Of a DNA stretch of 64,000 nt, positions 56,344 to 64,000 are shown one piece after another. The first letter of the stretch is position 1. Each line of letters opens with the position of its first letter. The notes beneath the pieces were generated by a model. It was not told the DNA's origin, did not search any database, and saw nothing but the letters and a program-made list of their open reading frames with translations. This DNA comes from Bryobacteraceae bacterium (lineage in GTDB: Bacteria > Acidobacteriota > Terriglobia > Bryobacterales > Bryobacteraceae): the NCBI GenBank assembly GCA_041394945.1, contig JAWKHH010000001.1, positions 62,001 through 126,000 on the forward strand, given 5' to 3'. The translations under genes were made by a program, and so were the position numbers.

Positions 56344-57461
56344 TGTTTCTTCTGTTGTTCTTTCTCTGCTTCCTGCTGCCCAAGACGCGCGTCCGGCTGC
56401 TTGTCGAGCGCCGCGTTGGACCCTTCGATCTGCGTGACGGTGACGTCTGCCGTGGCGCCGCCGGCGCCCGTCTCCGTCGATGGCACGCTAACCGGGATCA
56501 CGGGGCGCAGACCGGTCATCGCCGGGTCGCCGGACTTGGCCGCCGCGGTGGTGTCGGGGCCCTTCTTGAAGACACCCCAGAAATGTGAGATCATGCCGGG
56601 TTTGACGTAGTTTTCCTGCTCGTACTTCATGCGCGCCACGGCTACCGGGTCGGGCTCGGGGATGTCCTTCTCCATCGCTTTGAGCTCACCCTTTGCGCGG
56701 TCGACGTAGTCGCTCAACGGATAGTCGCGCACGATCTTCTGGTAAGCCGAAACGGCGCGGTCCTGGAAACGCTCGCCGAGTTTGGCGTAGGCCTGTCCGG
56801 TCATCCACAGCGCGGCGTCGGCCTTGCTGTAGAGCGGGTAATGTCCCACCATCGGTTCGAGCCGGGCGGCTGCCGAAGGGAAACTGCCCTTGTTGAAATA
56901 GAACTCTCCGCGCCGGTATTCGCCCTCGGCGATCACTTCCTGAATGTTTCGCAGCGTCTGCGCCACTCGCGGCGCGAACTTCGAATTCGGAAACTGCAAT
57001 AGCAGCGTCCGGCACTCTTCCTCGGCGCGAACGGCGTGCATGTTGTCGCGGTCCGGCTTCTCCATCTGCTTGTAGTGGATGTTGCAAACCTTCTCTTGCG
57101 CTTCAGCCGATTCTTCCATCGTCGGATAGAACAGGATGAAGTCCTTGTACTCGGCTTCGGCCTGCGCCAGCCCGTGGGAACCGCCTTCGCGCATCCAGCT
57201 ATCGGCGATCGCCAATTTCGCCTTGGCCATGTACTCGCTGGTGTCGTAGGTGTTCATCAGCGTGTTCAGCGTGAGCCGGGCGACTTCGTAGCGGCCCTTC
57301 TCAATGTCGGCAACGGCCTTGTCGAACAGGACCTTATCGGGCTGTTCGGTATCCTTCGCGATCGGATTCTCGTACTTCTTCCGGCGGAATCCGCAGCCGG
57401 CCAGAAGCGTCAGCAGCAGCAGCGCGGCCGCCGCCTGACGAATGCAATTGCTTCGAATCAT
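56340..57461 (-). CDS. bamD: outer-membrane assembly lipoprotein BamD
   Basis: A 373-residue lipoprotein with lipobox LLAGC at the end of its leader (LLLLTLLAGC). The mature part has tetratricopeptide-like helices (AVADIEKGRYEVARLTLNTLM, AYAKLGERFQDRAVSAYQKIVRDYPLSDYVDRAKGE in two pieces) as in BamD, the essential BAM-complex partner. The C-terminal 80 residues are a low-complexity, Ala/Thr/Gln-rich extension ending in QQKKQ, longer than in E. coli BamD (about 245 residues). It lies 15 bp downstream of rpe. Confidence 0.92.
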   Translation of the reverse strand: MIRSNCIRQAAAALLLLTLLAGCGFRRKKYENPIAKDTEQPDKVLFDKAVADIEKGRYEVARLTLNTLMNTYDTSEYMAKAKLAIADSWMREGGSHGLAQAEAEYKDFILFYPTMEESAEAQEKVCNIHYKQMEKPDRDNMHAVRAEEECRTLLLQFPNSKFAPRVAQTLRNIQEVIAEGEYRRGEFYFNKGSFPSAAARLEPMVGHYPLYSKADAALWMTGQAYAKLGERFQDRAVSAYQKIVRDYPLSDYVDRAKGELKAMEKDIPEPDPVAVARMKYEQENYVKPGMISHFWGVFKKGPDTTAAAKSGDPAMTGLRPVIPVSVPSTETGAGGATADVTVTQIEGSNAALDKQPDARLGQQEAEKEQQKKQ

Positions 57462-57476
57462 GTTCCGTAAAACTCC

Positions 57477-58151
57477 CTACACGCGCACCGCGGTGGCGTC
57501 GTGCGCGATCTGTTGCATTTCCCGGACCGCAACGCCCGGGTCCTCTGCGCCGAAAACACTCGTCCCCGCAACCAGCCAGTTCGCACCGGCCTGTACCAGC
57601 TCACGGATATTTCCCTTGCCCACGCCGCCGTCCACTTCGATCGGGAAGTCGCGCCCCATCTCCTGACGCCGCCGGTCGAGTTCCATCACTTTACGTAGCG
57701 TCTTGCGGATGAACTGCTGTCCGCCGAAGCCGGGGTTCACGCTCATCAGCAGCACGAAGTCGGCGATCTCGAGCACTTCATCGAGAGCAGCCACGGGGGT
57801 CGCGGGGTTGATCACCACGCCGGCGAGCGGCCCTTCCGCCTGGATGGCGTGCAGTGTCCGGTCCAGGTGTACGCAGGCTTCCTGATGAACGGAAATCGAG
57901 TCGGCGCCGGCGCGCACGAAATCGGCGATGTAGCGGTCCGGATCGTTGATCATCAGGTGGACGTCGAGTTTGGCGCTCGTCACCCCACGGATGGCGTGGA
58001 TCACCGGCGGCCCGAAACTGATGTTGGGCACGAAGTGGCCGTCCATCACGTCGAGGTGGAGCATGGCCGCTCCCCCCCGCTCCACGCGTTCGATCTCCTC
58101 TTGCAGACGCGTAAAATCAGCCGCCAGGATCGATGGGAGGATTTGAACCAT
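57477..58151 (-). CDS. rpe: ribulose-phosphate 3-epimerase
   Basis: A 224-residue TIM-barrel epimerase linking ribulose-5-P and xylulose-5-P in the pentose phosphate pathway. Motifs: ILPSILAADFTRL, MLHLDVMDGHFVPNISFG, LDVHLMINDPDRYI, LMSVNPGFGGQQFI and EVDGGVGKGNI. Metal His and catalytic Asp residues are in place. ATG at 58151 gives the canonical N-terminus MVQILPSIL. It is 8 bp downstream of rsmB and 15 bp upstream of bamD, giving an operon rsmB-rpe-bamD-response regulator. Confidence 0.97.
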   Translation of the reverse strand: MVQILPSILAADFTRLQEEIERVERGGAAMLHLDVMDGHFVPNISFGPPVIHAIRGVTSAKLDVHLMINDPDRYIADFVRAGADSISVHQEACVHLDRTLHAIQAEGPLAGVVINPATPVAALDEVLEIADFVLLMSVNPGFGGQQFIRKTLRKVMELDRRRQEMGRDFPIEVDGGVGKGNIRELVQAGANWLVAGTSVFGAEDPGVAVREMQQIAHDATAVRV

Positions 58152-58159
58152 AGGCCCGC

Positions 58160-59323
58160 TCAACGTAACCTTGATGCTAACATAGCAGCGAAAAAGCCGT
58201 CTCCTTCATCTTCGCCCGGAATTCGCCTTTCCATCCGTTCCAACTCGTAAACATCGCCGAGCCCTTCGAGCGCCGCGGCCACCACGTCCTCATTCTCTTC
58301 CGGCTCCAGCGAACAGGTGGAGTAGACGAGACGTCCGCCGGGTTTCAACAGCCCTAAGGCGTTTCGCAACATCGCCCTCTGGCGCGCCGCGTGGCGAACC
58401 AGATCCTCCGGTTGGACGCGCCACTTGATCTCCGGGTTGCGCCCGATCGTCCCGGTCCCTGAACAAGGCGCATCGAGCAGCACGCGGTCAAACACGGGGC
58501 CGAACGGCAGCCCCTTGGCGCCGTCGGCGAGCACCCGTGCGGCGTTCAGCCGCATTTGCGAGAGGCGCGATCGCGACGCGTCGCAGGCCACCAGCCGTAC
58601 GCCCGGCATCTCTAAAATCTGCGCGGACTTGTTGCCGGGGGCGGCAGCTACGTCCAGCACCCGCATTCCGGATTCGACTTCGAGCAGCGGCACGATCGCC
58701 TGGGAGCCGATATCCTGAATCCGGAACGGGCCGGTTTCCCCGGCTGCCCGCCAGCAACCCGGCGTCTCCGTCGGCGCCGCGCCCAACGATTCCGCTTCTG
58801 TTTCGGCGCCCGGCGGCACGCGAATCCACACTCCGGGCGGACGCAGAGCGCTTGCCGCGATCGCCAGCGCACGCTGTTCCCCGTGGCCTTCGCGCCATTT
58901 TCGCCACAGCCACGGAGGGAGGTTCACCGCGCCGGGGCCGCCGCGATCCAGCACCCGAACCCGCCGCAGAACCGCATTCACGAAGCCCGCCGCCGACGCC
59001 TTCTTCGAGCGCCGCACCAGCGACACGCTTTCCGAGACCGCCGCGTAACGGGGCACGCGATCGAGAAACAACGCCTGGTAGGCGCCCATGCGCAGCGCGG
59101 CGGCCACCTCGCGATCCATGCGCGCCACGGGCCGCCCGGCGACGCTGTCGATGGCGGCATCGAGTTCGCCACGGCGGCGCAGCACGCCCATCGCGATCTC
59201 CGTGGCCAGGCCGGCGTCGGCGTTGCCAAGCCGTGTTCCGCGCACACGCAGTTCGTCGGATGCGAATGCCCCGCCCTCAACAGCCATCAAAACATCGAAA
59301 GCCACCGCCCGCGCCGCTGAAAT
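58160..59323 (-). CDS. rsmB: 16S rRNA (cytosine-967-C5)-methyltransferase
   Basis: About 387 residues. The N-terminal NusB-like domain (ARAVAFDVLMAVEGGAF, ASDELRV) is followed by an RNA methyltransferase core: VLDVAAAPGNKSAQILEM (SAM loop), LLDAPCSGTGTIGRNPE (motif IV Cys) and LVYSTCSLEPEENEDVV (catalytic Cys in TCSLEPEE). The start is problematic: there is no ATG until 59287, inside the conserved domain. The GTG at 59305 would lack the conserved Ala-Arg; an ATT at 59323, preceded by GGCGGAG, restores it and is taken here provisionally. Confidence 0.93.
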   Translation of the reverse strand: MSAARAVAFDVLMAVEGGAFASDELRVRGTRLGNADAGLATEIAMGVLRRRGELDAAIDSVAGRPVARMDREVAAALRMGAYQALFLDRVPRYAAVSESVSLVRRSKKASAAGFVNAVLRRVRVLDRGGPGAVNLPPWLWRKWREGHGEQRALAIAASALRPPGVWIRVPPGAETEAESLGAAPTETPGCWRAAGETGPFRIQDIGSQAIVPLLEVESGMRVLDVAAAPGNKSAQILEMPGVRLVACDASRSRLSQMRLNAARVLADGAKGLPFGPVFDRVLLDAPCSGTGTIGRNPEIKWRVQPEDLVRHAARQRAMLRNALGLLKPGGRLVYSTCSLEPEENEDVVAAALEGLGDVYELERMERRIPGEDEGDGFFAAMLASRLR

Positions 59324-59359
59324 GTTCCGCTCCGCCGTGTCGGCCTCCTGCCTCCCAAC

Positions 59360-59365
59360 TATAAT
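59360..59365 (+). promoter_or_regulatory. -10 box for ttcA, leaderless arrangement
   Basis: A perfect TATAAT ends 3 nt before the GTG at 59369 and 6 nt before the in-frame TTG at 59372. There is no ribosome site in between. The region is shared with the divergent rsmB start. Confidence 0.5.
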
Positions 59366-59368
59366 AGT

Positions 59369-60160
59369 GTGTTGGAACTCGAACGGACCCTGCTGCGCAA
59401 AGTCGGCGAAGCCGTCACGCGATTCCACATGATCCGCGAGGGAGACCGCGTGGCGGTAGCCCTTTCCGGCGGCAAGGATTCCGTTACGATGCTCGAAGCG
59501 CTGCTGTTGCTGGCGGCGCGGAGTCCGGTGAAGTACACCGTCTGCGCCTTCACCATCGAGCAGGGCAAGTTCCTGCGGCCGATTCAACCGATGGGCGAGT
59601 GGCTGCGCGCGCGGGGCATCGACTGGACCTACTACCATGACGTCCCGAGCTTCAAGCTGCTCGACGAGCAGCCCGGCCACGGCTGCGATCTCTGCTCCCG
59701 GTACCGGCGCCGGGCCGTTTACGAGGTGGTCTCCGGCCTCGGCGCCAACGTGATCGCCTTCGGCCACACGGCTGACGATTTCTGCGAAGCGTTTCTCCGC
59801 AACGCCATGTTCACCGGGAAGCTGAGCGCGCTGCCTCCAGTAACCCACTCCCGCGACGGCCAGTTCCGCCTGATCCGGCCGCTCTGTTTCGTCACCGAGG
59901 AGGTGACGCGGCAGTTCGCCGATTCCCTCGGCGCGCCCGTCATCCCGTGCGGCTGCTCACAGAAGACCGGCACTGTCCGCCGCACTCTCCGGGATCTGTT
60001 CGCGGAAATCGAGAAAGACCACCCGCACTTGAAGCAGAACATGCTGACGGCGATGGGCAATCTGCAGCCGGAACGGCTTCTCGATCCGCGGTATCATGAT
60101 CCGGACCGGCCCGTAGTACCAGCCGAATCCGAGTTGCTCCCAATTCTCTCGGAGTCGTAA
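59369..60160 (+). CDS. ttcA: tRNA 2-thiocytidine biosynthesis protein TtcA-like
   Basis: A 263-residue PP-loop ATPase. SGGKDSVTML is the PP-loop near residue 35, and CDLCSRYRRRAVY supplies the CxxC that holds the iron-sulfur cluster, with a further Cys in IPCGCSQKTGTVRR. GHTADDFCEAFLRNAMFTG matches TtcA's core. It thiolates cytidine 32 of certain tRNAs. The start is GTG at 59369 or TTG at 59372; a perfect TATAAT sits 3 or 6 nt upstream, so the mRNA is likely leaderless. Its stop codon overlaps the Pho box of the next operon. Confidence 0.9.
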   Translation: MLELERTLLRKVGEAVTRFHMIREGDRVAVALSGGKDSVTMLEALLLLAARSPVKYTVCAFTIEQGKFLRPIQPMGEWLRARGIDWTYYHDVPSFKLLDEQPGHGCDLCSRYRRRAVYEVVSGLGANVIAFGHTADDFCEAFLRNAMFTGKLSALPPVTHSRDGQFRLIRPLCFVTEEVTRQFADSLGAPVIPCGCSQKTGTVRRTLRDLFAEIEKDHPHLKQNMLTAMGNLQPERLLDPRYHDPDRPVVPAESELLPILSES

Positions 60161-60188
60161 CTCCTCTGTAACAGGTTCGTCCTAGGAT
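60155..60188 (+). promoter_or_regulatory. Pho box and -10 of the phosphate uptake operon
   Basis: The 18-bp TCGTAACTCCTCTGTAAC at 60155-60172 comprises two 7-mers, TCGTAAC and CTGTAAC, separated by 4 bp, as in the E. coli Pho box CTGTCAT-N4-CTGTCA(C/T). A third weaker repeat (TCGTCCT) follows at 11-bp spacing (60177-60183). Exactly 10 bp after the box lies TAGGAT (60183-60188), the standard place for a -10 in PhoB-activated promoters. The downstream genes are a DUF47 protein and a PiT phosphate transporter. PhoB itself is not in the window. Confidence 0.6.
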
Positions 60189-60203
60189 GGAAAGCTAGCC
60201 CCA

Positions 60204-60818
60204 ATGCGACTGCTCCCTCGTGAAGAGAAATTCTTCGATTTTTTCCTGCAGCAGGCCCGTGTGATGTGCGACTCGGCCCGCGCGTTGGCTGAGGGCGCCA
60301 AGGCGGGTGGCGCCGCGATGGAGAAAGCGGCGGAGGCGATCGCCGCGCTCGAGCAAAAAGGCGACGAGATCATCCATGAGACGTTCATCCGCCTCAATCA
60401 GACGTTCATCACGCCGATCGACCCGGAGGACATCCACGTTCTGGCGTCGCACCTGGACGACGTTACCGACGGGATCGAGGAGGCGGCGCACCGTTTGGTG
60501 GCCTACCAGGTTGACCCGGTTCCGGATCTCGTCAACGAGATCTGCGCACTGCTGGTGGATTGCACCGCCGAGCTCGAGAAAGCTTTCATCGCCCTTTCCC
60601 AGGAGAAGCCGCTGCTCGACCACTGCATCGAGATCAACCGGCTCGAAGACCGGATCGACAAGATCACGCGCACCGCGGTGGCCGCGTTGTTCCGCGGCGA
60701 GAGCGATCCGATCCGGCTCATCAAACTCAAAGAAATCTACGAAATCCTTGAAAAGACATCGGACTATTGCGAGGATGTCGCCGACGTCCTGCAGGAAGTC
60801 GTGGTGAAGAACAGCTAG
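60204..60818 (+). CDS. DUF47/PhoU-like regulator of phosphate transport
   Basis: A 204-residue all-helical protein (FFDFFLQQARVMCDSARALAEG, ALEQKGDEIIHETFIRLNQTFITPIDPEDIHVLASHLDDVTDGIEE by position 44-92). The EQKGDEI and TPIDPEDI elements are hallmarks of DUF47, relatives of PhoU that bind metal clusters and accompany Pit-type transporters. It likely gates or signals for the transporter 12 bp downstream. The preceding promoter has a Pho-box layout. It is distinct from PhoU proper, which is larger and part of pst operons. Confidence 0.93.
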   Translation: MRLLPREEKFFDFFLQQARVMCDSARALAEGAKAGGAAMEKAAEAIAALEQKGDEIIHETFIRLNQTFITPIDPEDIHVLASHLDDVTDGIEEAAHRLVAYQVDPVPDLVNEICALLVDCTAELEKAFIALSQEKPLLDHCIEINRLEDRIDKITRTAVAALFRGESDPIRLIKLKEIYEILEKTSDYCEDVADVLQEVVVKNS

Positions 60819-60830
60819 GCTCGCTCTTTC

Positions 60831-61832
60831 ATGGACTCCACGCTCGCCCTGGTCGTCATCGTTGTCGCGGTTGCGCTCCTGTTCGACTACATCAACGGGT
60901 TTCACGACGCGGCCAACTCAATCGCGACCATCGTCGCCACGCGTGTCCTGACGCCGCTGCAAGCCGTGGCCTGGGCCGCGTTCTTCAATTTCTCGGCGAT
61001 CTTCTTCTCGGGAACTGCGGTGGCGAAGACGATCGGATCGGGCTTGGTGGACCTGACCAAGATCGACAACTACGTGATTCTGGCCGGGCTGCTCGGCGCC
61101 ATCGTCTGGAATCTCATCACCTGGTATTGGGGGCTGCCGTCGAGTTCGTCGCACGCTCTCATCGGCGGCTACGCAGGCTCGGCGATCGCGAAGGCCGGCA
61201 TGGCCGGAATCATCTGGGGCCATCAGTGGCGCGACACGCTGTTGTTTATCTTCATCGCGCCAATGATCGGCCTGGTGCTCGCCTACATCCTGATGTTCCT
61301 CGTTTTCTGGCTGTTCAAGGGAGCTTCGCCGAAGAAAATGGACAACTGGTTCCGGAAGCTCCAATTGGTGTCGTCGGCCTTCTTCAGCTACTCGCACGGC
61401 ACCAACGATGCGCAGAAGACCATGGGCATCATCACGGGCGTGCTGGTCACCTCGAAGTATCTTCCCGACTTCACCGTCCCTGTTTGGGTGGAGGCCGCGG
61501 CCTACTCCGCCATCGCGCTCGGCACGATGAGCGGCGGCTGGCGGATCATACGCACGATGGGCGCGCGGCTCACGCGCCTCAAACCGCGATCCGGCTTCTG
61601 CGCCGAGACCGCGGCCGGCCTGTCCATCATCTTCGCGACGTTTATCGGAAAGCCCGTTTCGACGACGCATACCGTGGCCGGGGCCATCGCCGGCGTGGGT
61701 TCGATCCAACGGGTAAGGGCGGTGCGCTGGGGCATCGCCACGAACATCCTCTGGGCGTGGGTGCTCACCATCCCCATGTCTGGGCTGGTGGGTTTCCTCG
61801 CGTTGAAGCTGCTGGGCCTGTTCGTTTACTGA
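60831..61832 (+). CDS. pit: inorganic phosphate transporter, PiT family
   Basis: A 333-residue inner-membrane carrier with about 10 hydrophobic segments. The two diagnostic repeats are present: DYINGFHDAANSIATIVATRVL (the GFHDAANSI signature) near the N-terminus and FSYSHGTNDAQKTMGII near the middle (the SHGTNDAQK signature), each with Asp and Asn residues for phosphate and cation. LPSSSSHALIGGYAGSAI is also typical. It imports phosphate or metal phosphate coupled to H+ or Na+. Together with the DUF47 gene it forms a two-gene operon controlled by the Pho box. Confidence 0.97.
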   Translation: MDSTLALVVIVVAVALLFDYINGFHDAANSIATIVATRVLTPLQAVAWAAFFNFSAIFFSGTAVAKTIGSGLVDLTKIDNYVILAGLLGAIVWNLITWYWGLPSSSSHALIGGYAGSAIAKAGMAGIIWGHQWRDTLLFIFIAPMIGLVLAYILMFLVFWLFKGASPKKMDNWFRKLQLVSSAFFSYSHGTNDAQKTMGIITGVLVTSKYLPDFTVPVWVEAAAYSAIALGTMSGGWRIIRTMGARLTRLKPRSGFCAETAAGLSIIFATFIGKPVSTTHTVAGAIAGVGSIQRVRAVRWGIATNILWAWVLTIPMSGLVGFLALKLLGLFVY

Positions 61833-61842
61833 TCCGCCCAGC

Positions 61843-62652
61843 CTATTTCTTCACGATCTCCACCCGCCGGTTCTTCGCGCGCCCGTCCTCCGTTCGGTTA
61901 TCGGCGATCGGCCGCGTCTGCCCGAACCCTTCCGGCGTGAGGCGCGCCGCAGTGATGCCGCCCGCCACCAGCGCCGCCGCCACGGACTTCGCCCGAGCCT
62001 TCGAGAGCGCCAGGTTCCCGTCGGCCGTACCCGTGTTGTCGGTGTGTCCCTCCACTCCAACCTTCAGATCGGTTCGCTTCTTCAGCAGCGCGACAATCTC
62101 ATCCACGGTAGGCTTGGACTCCGGCAGAATATCGGCTTTCCCGGTGGCGAAATGGATATCCAGCGCCACGAAGCCATCTTTGTCGATGGCCGCGCCCATC
62201 GCGTCGGCGGTGATCACCTGCTGCATCGCCTCCACTTCCACGATGTGCACGTAGTAGTAACGCCCGCCGTAGTTGGTGGGCGCCTGCACCTCCGCCCAGA
62301 CGTCTTTACCGTCGCGGCGCACCTTCATCACACTCACGGTGTCGTTCGAAAACACCACCTCGCCGCCCACGGCCTTGATCGCGTTTTCGTAGTTCCGCTT
62401 GATGGCGAGCCCGCCAGGATGCGCTTTCGGATCGATCAGGTAGTAGTTGGTCCGCGTGTACTTGCCTTCGATCGGCGTCGGGGGCTTGGTGCGGAACTTG
62501 TACGCCGCGAACGCCTGGGTCTGCTGGTTGCTGATGAAGTAGCCCGGCATCCGCGTGGGAAACAGGGCCGGATCCTCACTGCCGCGGAAATCCTTGGGGT
62601 GCTTTTGGGCGAGCAGAGACACGGCGAACGCAATGAAAACAATTACCCTCAT
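61843..62652 (-). CDS. exported OmpA-family peptidoglycan-binding protein
   Basis: A 269-residue secreted protein. MRVIVFIAFAVSLLAQ is the signal peptide; the region to about residue 145 is unrecognised (YFISNQQTQAFAAYKF); the C-terminal OmpA domain reads HFATGKADILPESKPTVDEIVALLKK, GVEGHTDNTGTADGNLALSKARAKSV and TRPIADNRTEDGRAKNRRVEI, with the Asp and Arg that bind diaminopimelate. It tethers the outer membrane or a periplasmic structure to the wall. It ends 10 bp after the convergent pit gene. Confidence 0.93.
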   Translation of the reverse strand: MRVIVFIAFAVSLLAQKHPKDFRGSEDPALFPTRMPGYFISNQQTQAFAAYKFRTKPPTPIEGKYTRTNYYLIDPKAHPGGLAIKRNYENAIKAVGGEVVFSNDTVSVMKVRRDGKDVWAEVQAPTNYGGRYYYVHIVEVEAMQQVITADAMGAAIDKDGFVALDIHFATGKADILPESKPTVDEIVALLKKRTDLKVGVEGHTDNTGTADGNLALSKARAKSVAAALVAGGITAARLTPEGFGQTRPIADNRTEDGRAKNRRVEIVKK

Positions 62653-62653
62653 G

Positions 62654-62694
62654 AATTGGAGACCTCATGAAAGAGTCTACACGACTCTCAATTC
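62654..62694. other. nested inverted repeat between the tolC-like and ompA-like genes
   Basis: Inner arms AGAGTC (62672-62677) and GACTCT (62683-62688) with a 5-nt loop, and an outer pair GAATTG (62653-62658)/CAATTC (62689-62694). On the minus strand it follows the tolC-like stop and precedes the ompA-like start, so it could be a weak terminator or an operator. No T-run of convincing length is present. Confidence 0.3.
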
Positions 62695-62709
62695 ATGTCG
62701 CCAATCTGG

Positions 62710-64000
62710 CTATGGCTGCGCGGGTATCATCGCCGGCGGACGACTGACCTTGCCGGCCATCGCCTCGACGACATCAATGTCGTATACCTTGAGCGTCTGC
62801 CCGGTGACGCGGTCGAGATCCACGCGGGCCTTTTGGAAGGCGCTCATCGCCGACACGAGGTTGGATTCGGCCTGCGCCAGGTCGCGCTGGTACTGAATGA
62901 TCAGGTACACGGTGGATGCGCCCAATTCGTACTTCTTCTGCTCGGCCGAGAGAGTCTGCTCCTGCAATTCGCGCTGCTTCAGGGCCGATTGATAACGGGC
63001 GCGTGTCTGCTGCAGAGCCACCACCGAGTTCTGAATGTCCACGCGCAGTTGGTTCAACGCGCGTTGTTCGTTGAGCTCCTGCTGCCGGAGGTTCAGCGTG
63101 TCGATGATCATGTCGGCCTGGGCCGAGCGGTTGCGAAGCGGGATGTTCAACTGGAACCCGATCGAGTAATCCGGAAAGTTGCGCCGGGCCAACTGTCCAA
63201 GGGCGGTCCCGTACCCACCGACGAAATAAGGATCCACGCGGCGCACCACCGGCTGGCCGCGCAGCAGCAGGTCGTTAATCGCGCCGGAAAGCGCGTTGTT
63301 CTGGAGCGAAGCCTGCACGTCGAAAGACGGCAGCAACTGGCTCCGGCTGCCCTTCAATCCGATCTTCGCGTTTTCGATATTGATCTTCGTCTGCTCGAGG
63401 TCCGGCCGGTCCGCCACCGCCATCGAGTAGAGGTCCTGAATCGGCTGGATCGGGTCGACATCCGGCATCGTCATCTTGTCGGTGGGGCGGATCCGGGCAT
63501 CGGCCACCATCTGGCTCGAGACGCCCGTGCGGCTCATCACGTTCTTGATGATCGTTTCCTGCTGCAGGGTCACCGTTTGCGATACCAGCAGATCCTGTTC
63601 GCGGGCGGCCACCTGCGCCTCGGCGTTCACGATCTCGATGGGCGCCAGCGTCCCGATCTCCACCTGCTTCTTGTTATCCTCGTGCAGCTTCTTGGCCAGC
63701 GCCAGCGCCTGCTCCTTCACCTTCAGGTCCTCGTTGAAGCTGACCAGGTCCCAGTAGAGACCCACGACGGCGGCTACTGTCGTCATCAACTGCGTGCGGA
63801 ACTGGAGGTCGCTCACCTTCATGTTGTTGCGCGCGATTCGAATGTTGCGGTCGTTCACCGCGATCCCGAAGCCCTGCAGTAGCCGCTGGCTGACCTGCAA
63901 CTGGATGTTCGCCGAGTTCAGCGGGTTGATGTCGCTCAACGGGTTGTTGCCGCGCGAATACAGGTTGTTCCAACCCGCGCTGACCGTGGTGCCGGTGAGC
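62710..64000 (-). CDS. TolC-family outer-membrane efflux protein, C-terminal part (runs off window)
   Basis: At least 430 residues of an outer-membrane channel for a tripartite efflux or type I export system. The repeated coiled-coil regions are visible (LKVKEQALALAKKLHEDNKKQVEIGTL and later LNLRQQELNEQRALNQLRVDIQNSVVALQQTRARYQ, given by position), with APIEIVNAEAQVAAREQDLL as the usual second-repeat helix. The open reading frame remains open to the last base, so the N-terminus (signal peptide, first repeats) lies beyond 64000. The 3' end reads KVSRPPAMIPAQP. Inner-membrane partners are not in the window. Confidence 0.93.
   Translation of the reverse strand, partial: LTGTTVSAGWNNLYSRGNNPLSDINPLNSANIQLQVSQRLLQGFGIAVNDRNIRIARNNMKVSDLQFRTQLMTTVAAVVGLYWDLVSFNEDLKVKEQALALAKKLHEDNKKQVEIGTLAPIEIVNAEAQVAAREQDLLVSQTVTLQQETIIKNVMSRTGVSSQMVADARIRPTDKMTMPDVDPIQPIQDLYSMAVADRPDLEQTKINIENAKIGLKGSRSQLLPSFDVQASLQNNALSGAINDLLLRGQPVVRRVDPYFVGGYGTALGQLARRNFPDYSIGFQLNIPLRNRSAQADMIIDTLNLRQQELNEQRALNQLRVDIQNSVVALQQTRARYQSALKQRELQEQTLSAEQKKYELGASTVYLIIQYQRDLAQAESNLVSAMSAFQKARVDLDRVTGQTLKVYDIDVVEAMAGKVSRPPAMIPAQP

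Overview
This 64 kb window is high-GC, gene-dense chromosomal DNA. It most likely comes from a soil-type Acidobacteriota (Bryobacterales/Solibacter-like). That placement is inferred from gene content: an Oar-like TonB-dependent receptor with an N-terminal carboxypeptidase-regulatory domain, the DUF1501 and DUF1549/DUF1553-cytochrome pair, a secreted sulfatase, a 3-keto-disaccharide hydrolase domain protein, a TLC-type nucleotide transporter, BamD, and two LPS heptosyltransferases. No rRNA, tRNA, CRISPR array, insertion sequence or phage gene was recognised, and every intergenic gap is below 300 bp.

Layout. 1-2501: the 5' end of acetyl-CoA synthetase, a small Cys-rich protein, and a compact nitric-oxide detoxification operon (group I truncated globin, ferredoxin-flavin reductase, NsrR) behind a near-perfect NsrR operator. 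2488-6773 (minus): methyltransferase, PPK2, nucleotide transporter and beta-CASP hydrolase. 6834-10178: Omp85 protein, a secreted kinase-like protein and a GNAT. 10188-15512: polysaccharide deacetylase and sulfatase, an MFS symporter, and a DUF433/DUF5615 toxin-antitoxin pair. 15520-21528: a stress cluster of GroEL paralogue, baeRF3 and Ca-type P-ATPase, divergent from Hsp20 behind a sigma54-type promoter. 21532-25118: EEP nuclease, cardiolipin synthase, DksA-like protein and CDF transporter. 25167-27391: diheme cytochrome c overlapping an exported triple-RidA protein. 27392-39594: esterase, TonB receptor, DUF1501/DUF1549 pair, S9 peptidase and ThiE. 39676-47165: a hybrid histidine kinase lacking its phospho-acceptor His, then a clpB-lon operon. 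47278-55751: DUF1080 protein, CmoB-like methyltransferase, aminotransferase, the heptosyltransferase cluster and PBP4. 55765-60160: rsmB-rpe-bamD-response regulator operon and divergent ttcA. 60155-61832: a Pho-box-controlled DUF47-PiT phosphate uptake operon. 61843-64000: OmpA-family protein and the 3' part of a TolC-type efflux protein.

Two themes recur. First, tight operon packing, with many 4-bp ATGA overlaps. Second, at least six genes have a -10-like hexamer ending only 6-7 nt before the start codon and no Shine-Dalgarno sequence, which suggests leaderless transcription. Stress handling is over-represented (NO, heat/proteostasis, phosphate, metal ions). The best candidates for something not well described are the GroEL-baeRF3-ATPase/Hsp20 locus, the cytochrome-triple RidA pair, the secreted kinase-like protein beside an Omp85 pore, and the His-less hybrid kinase.
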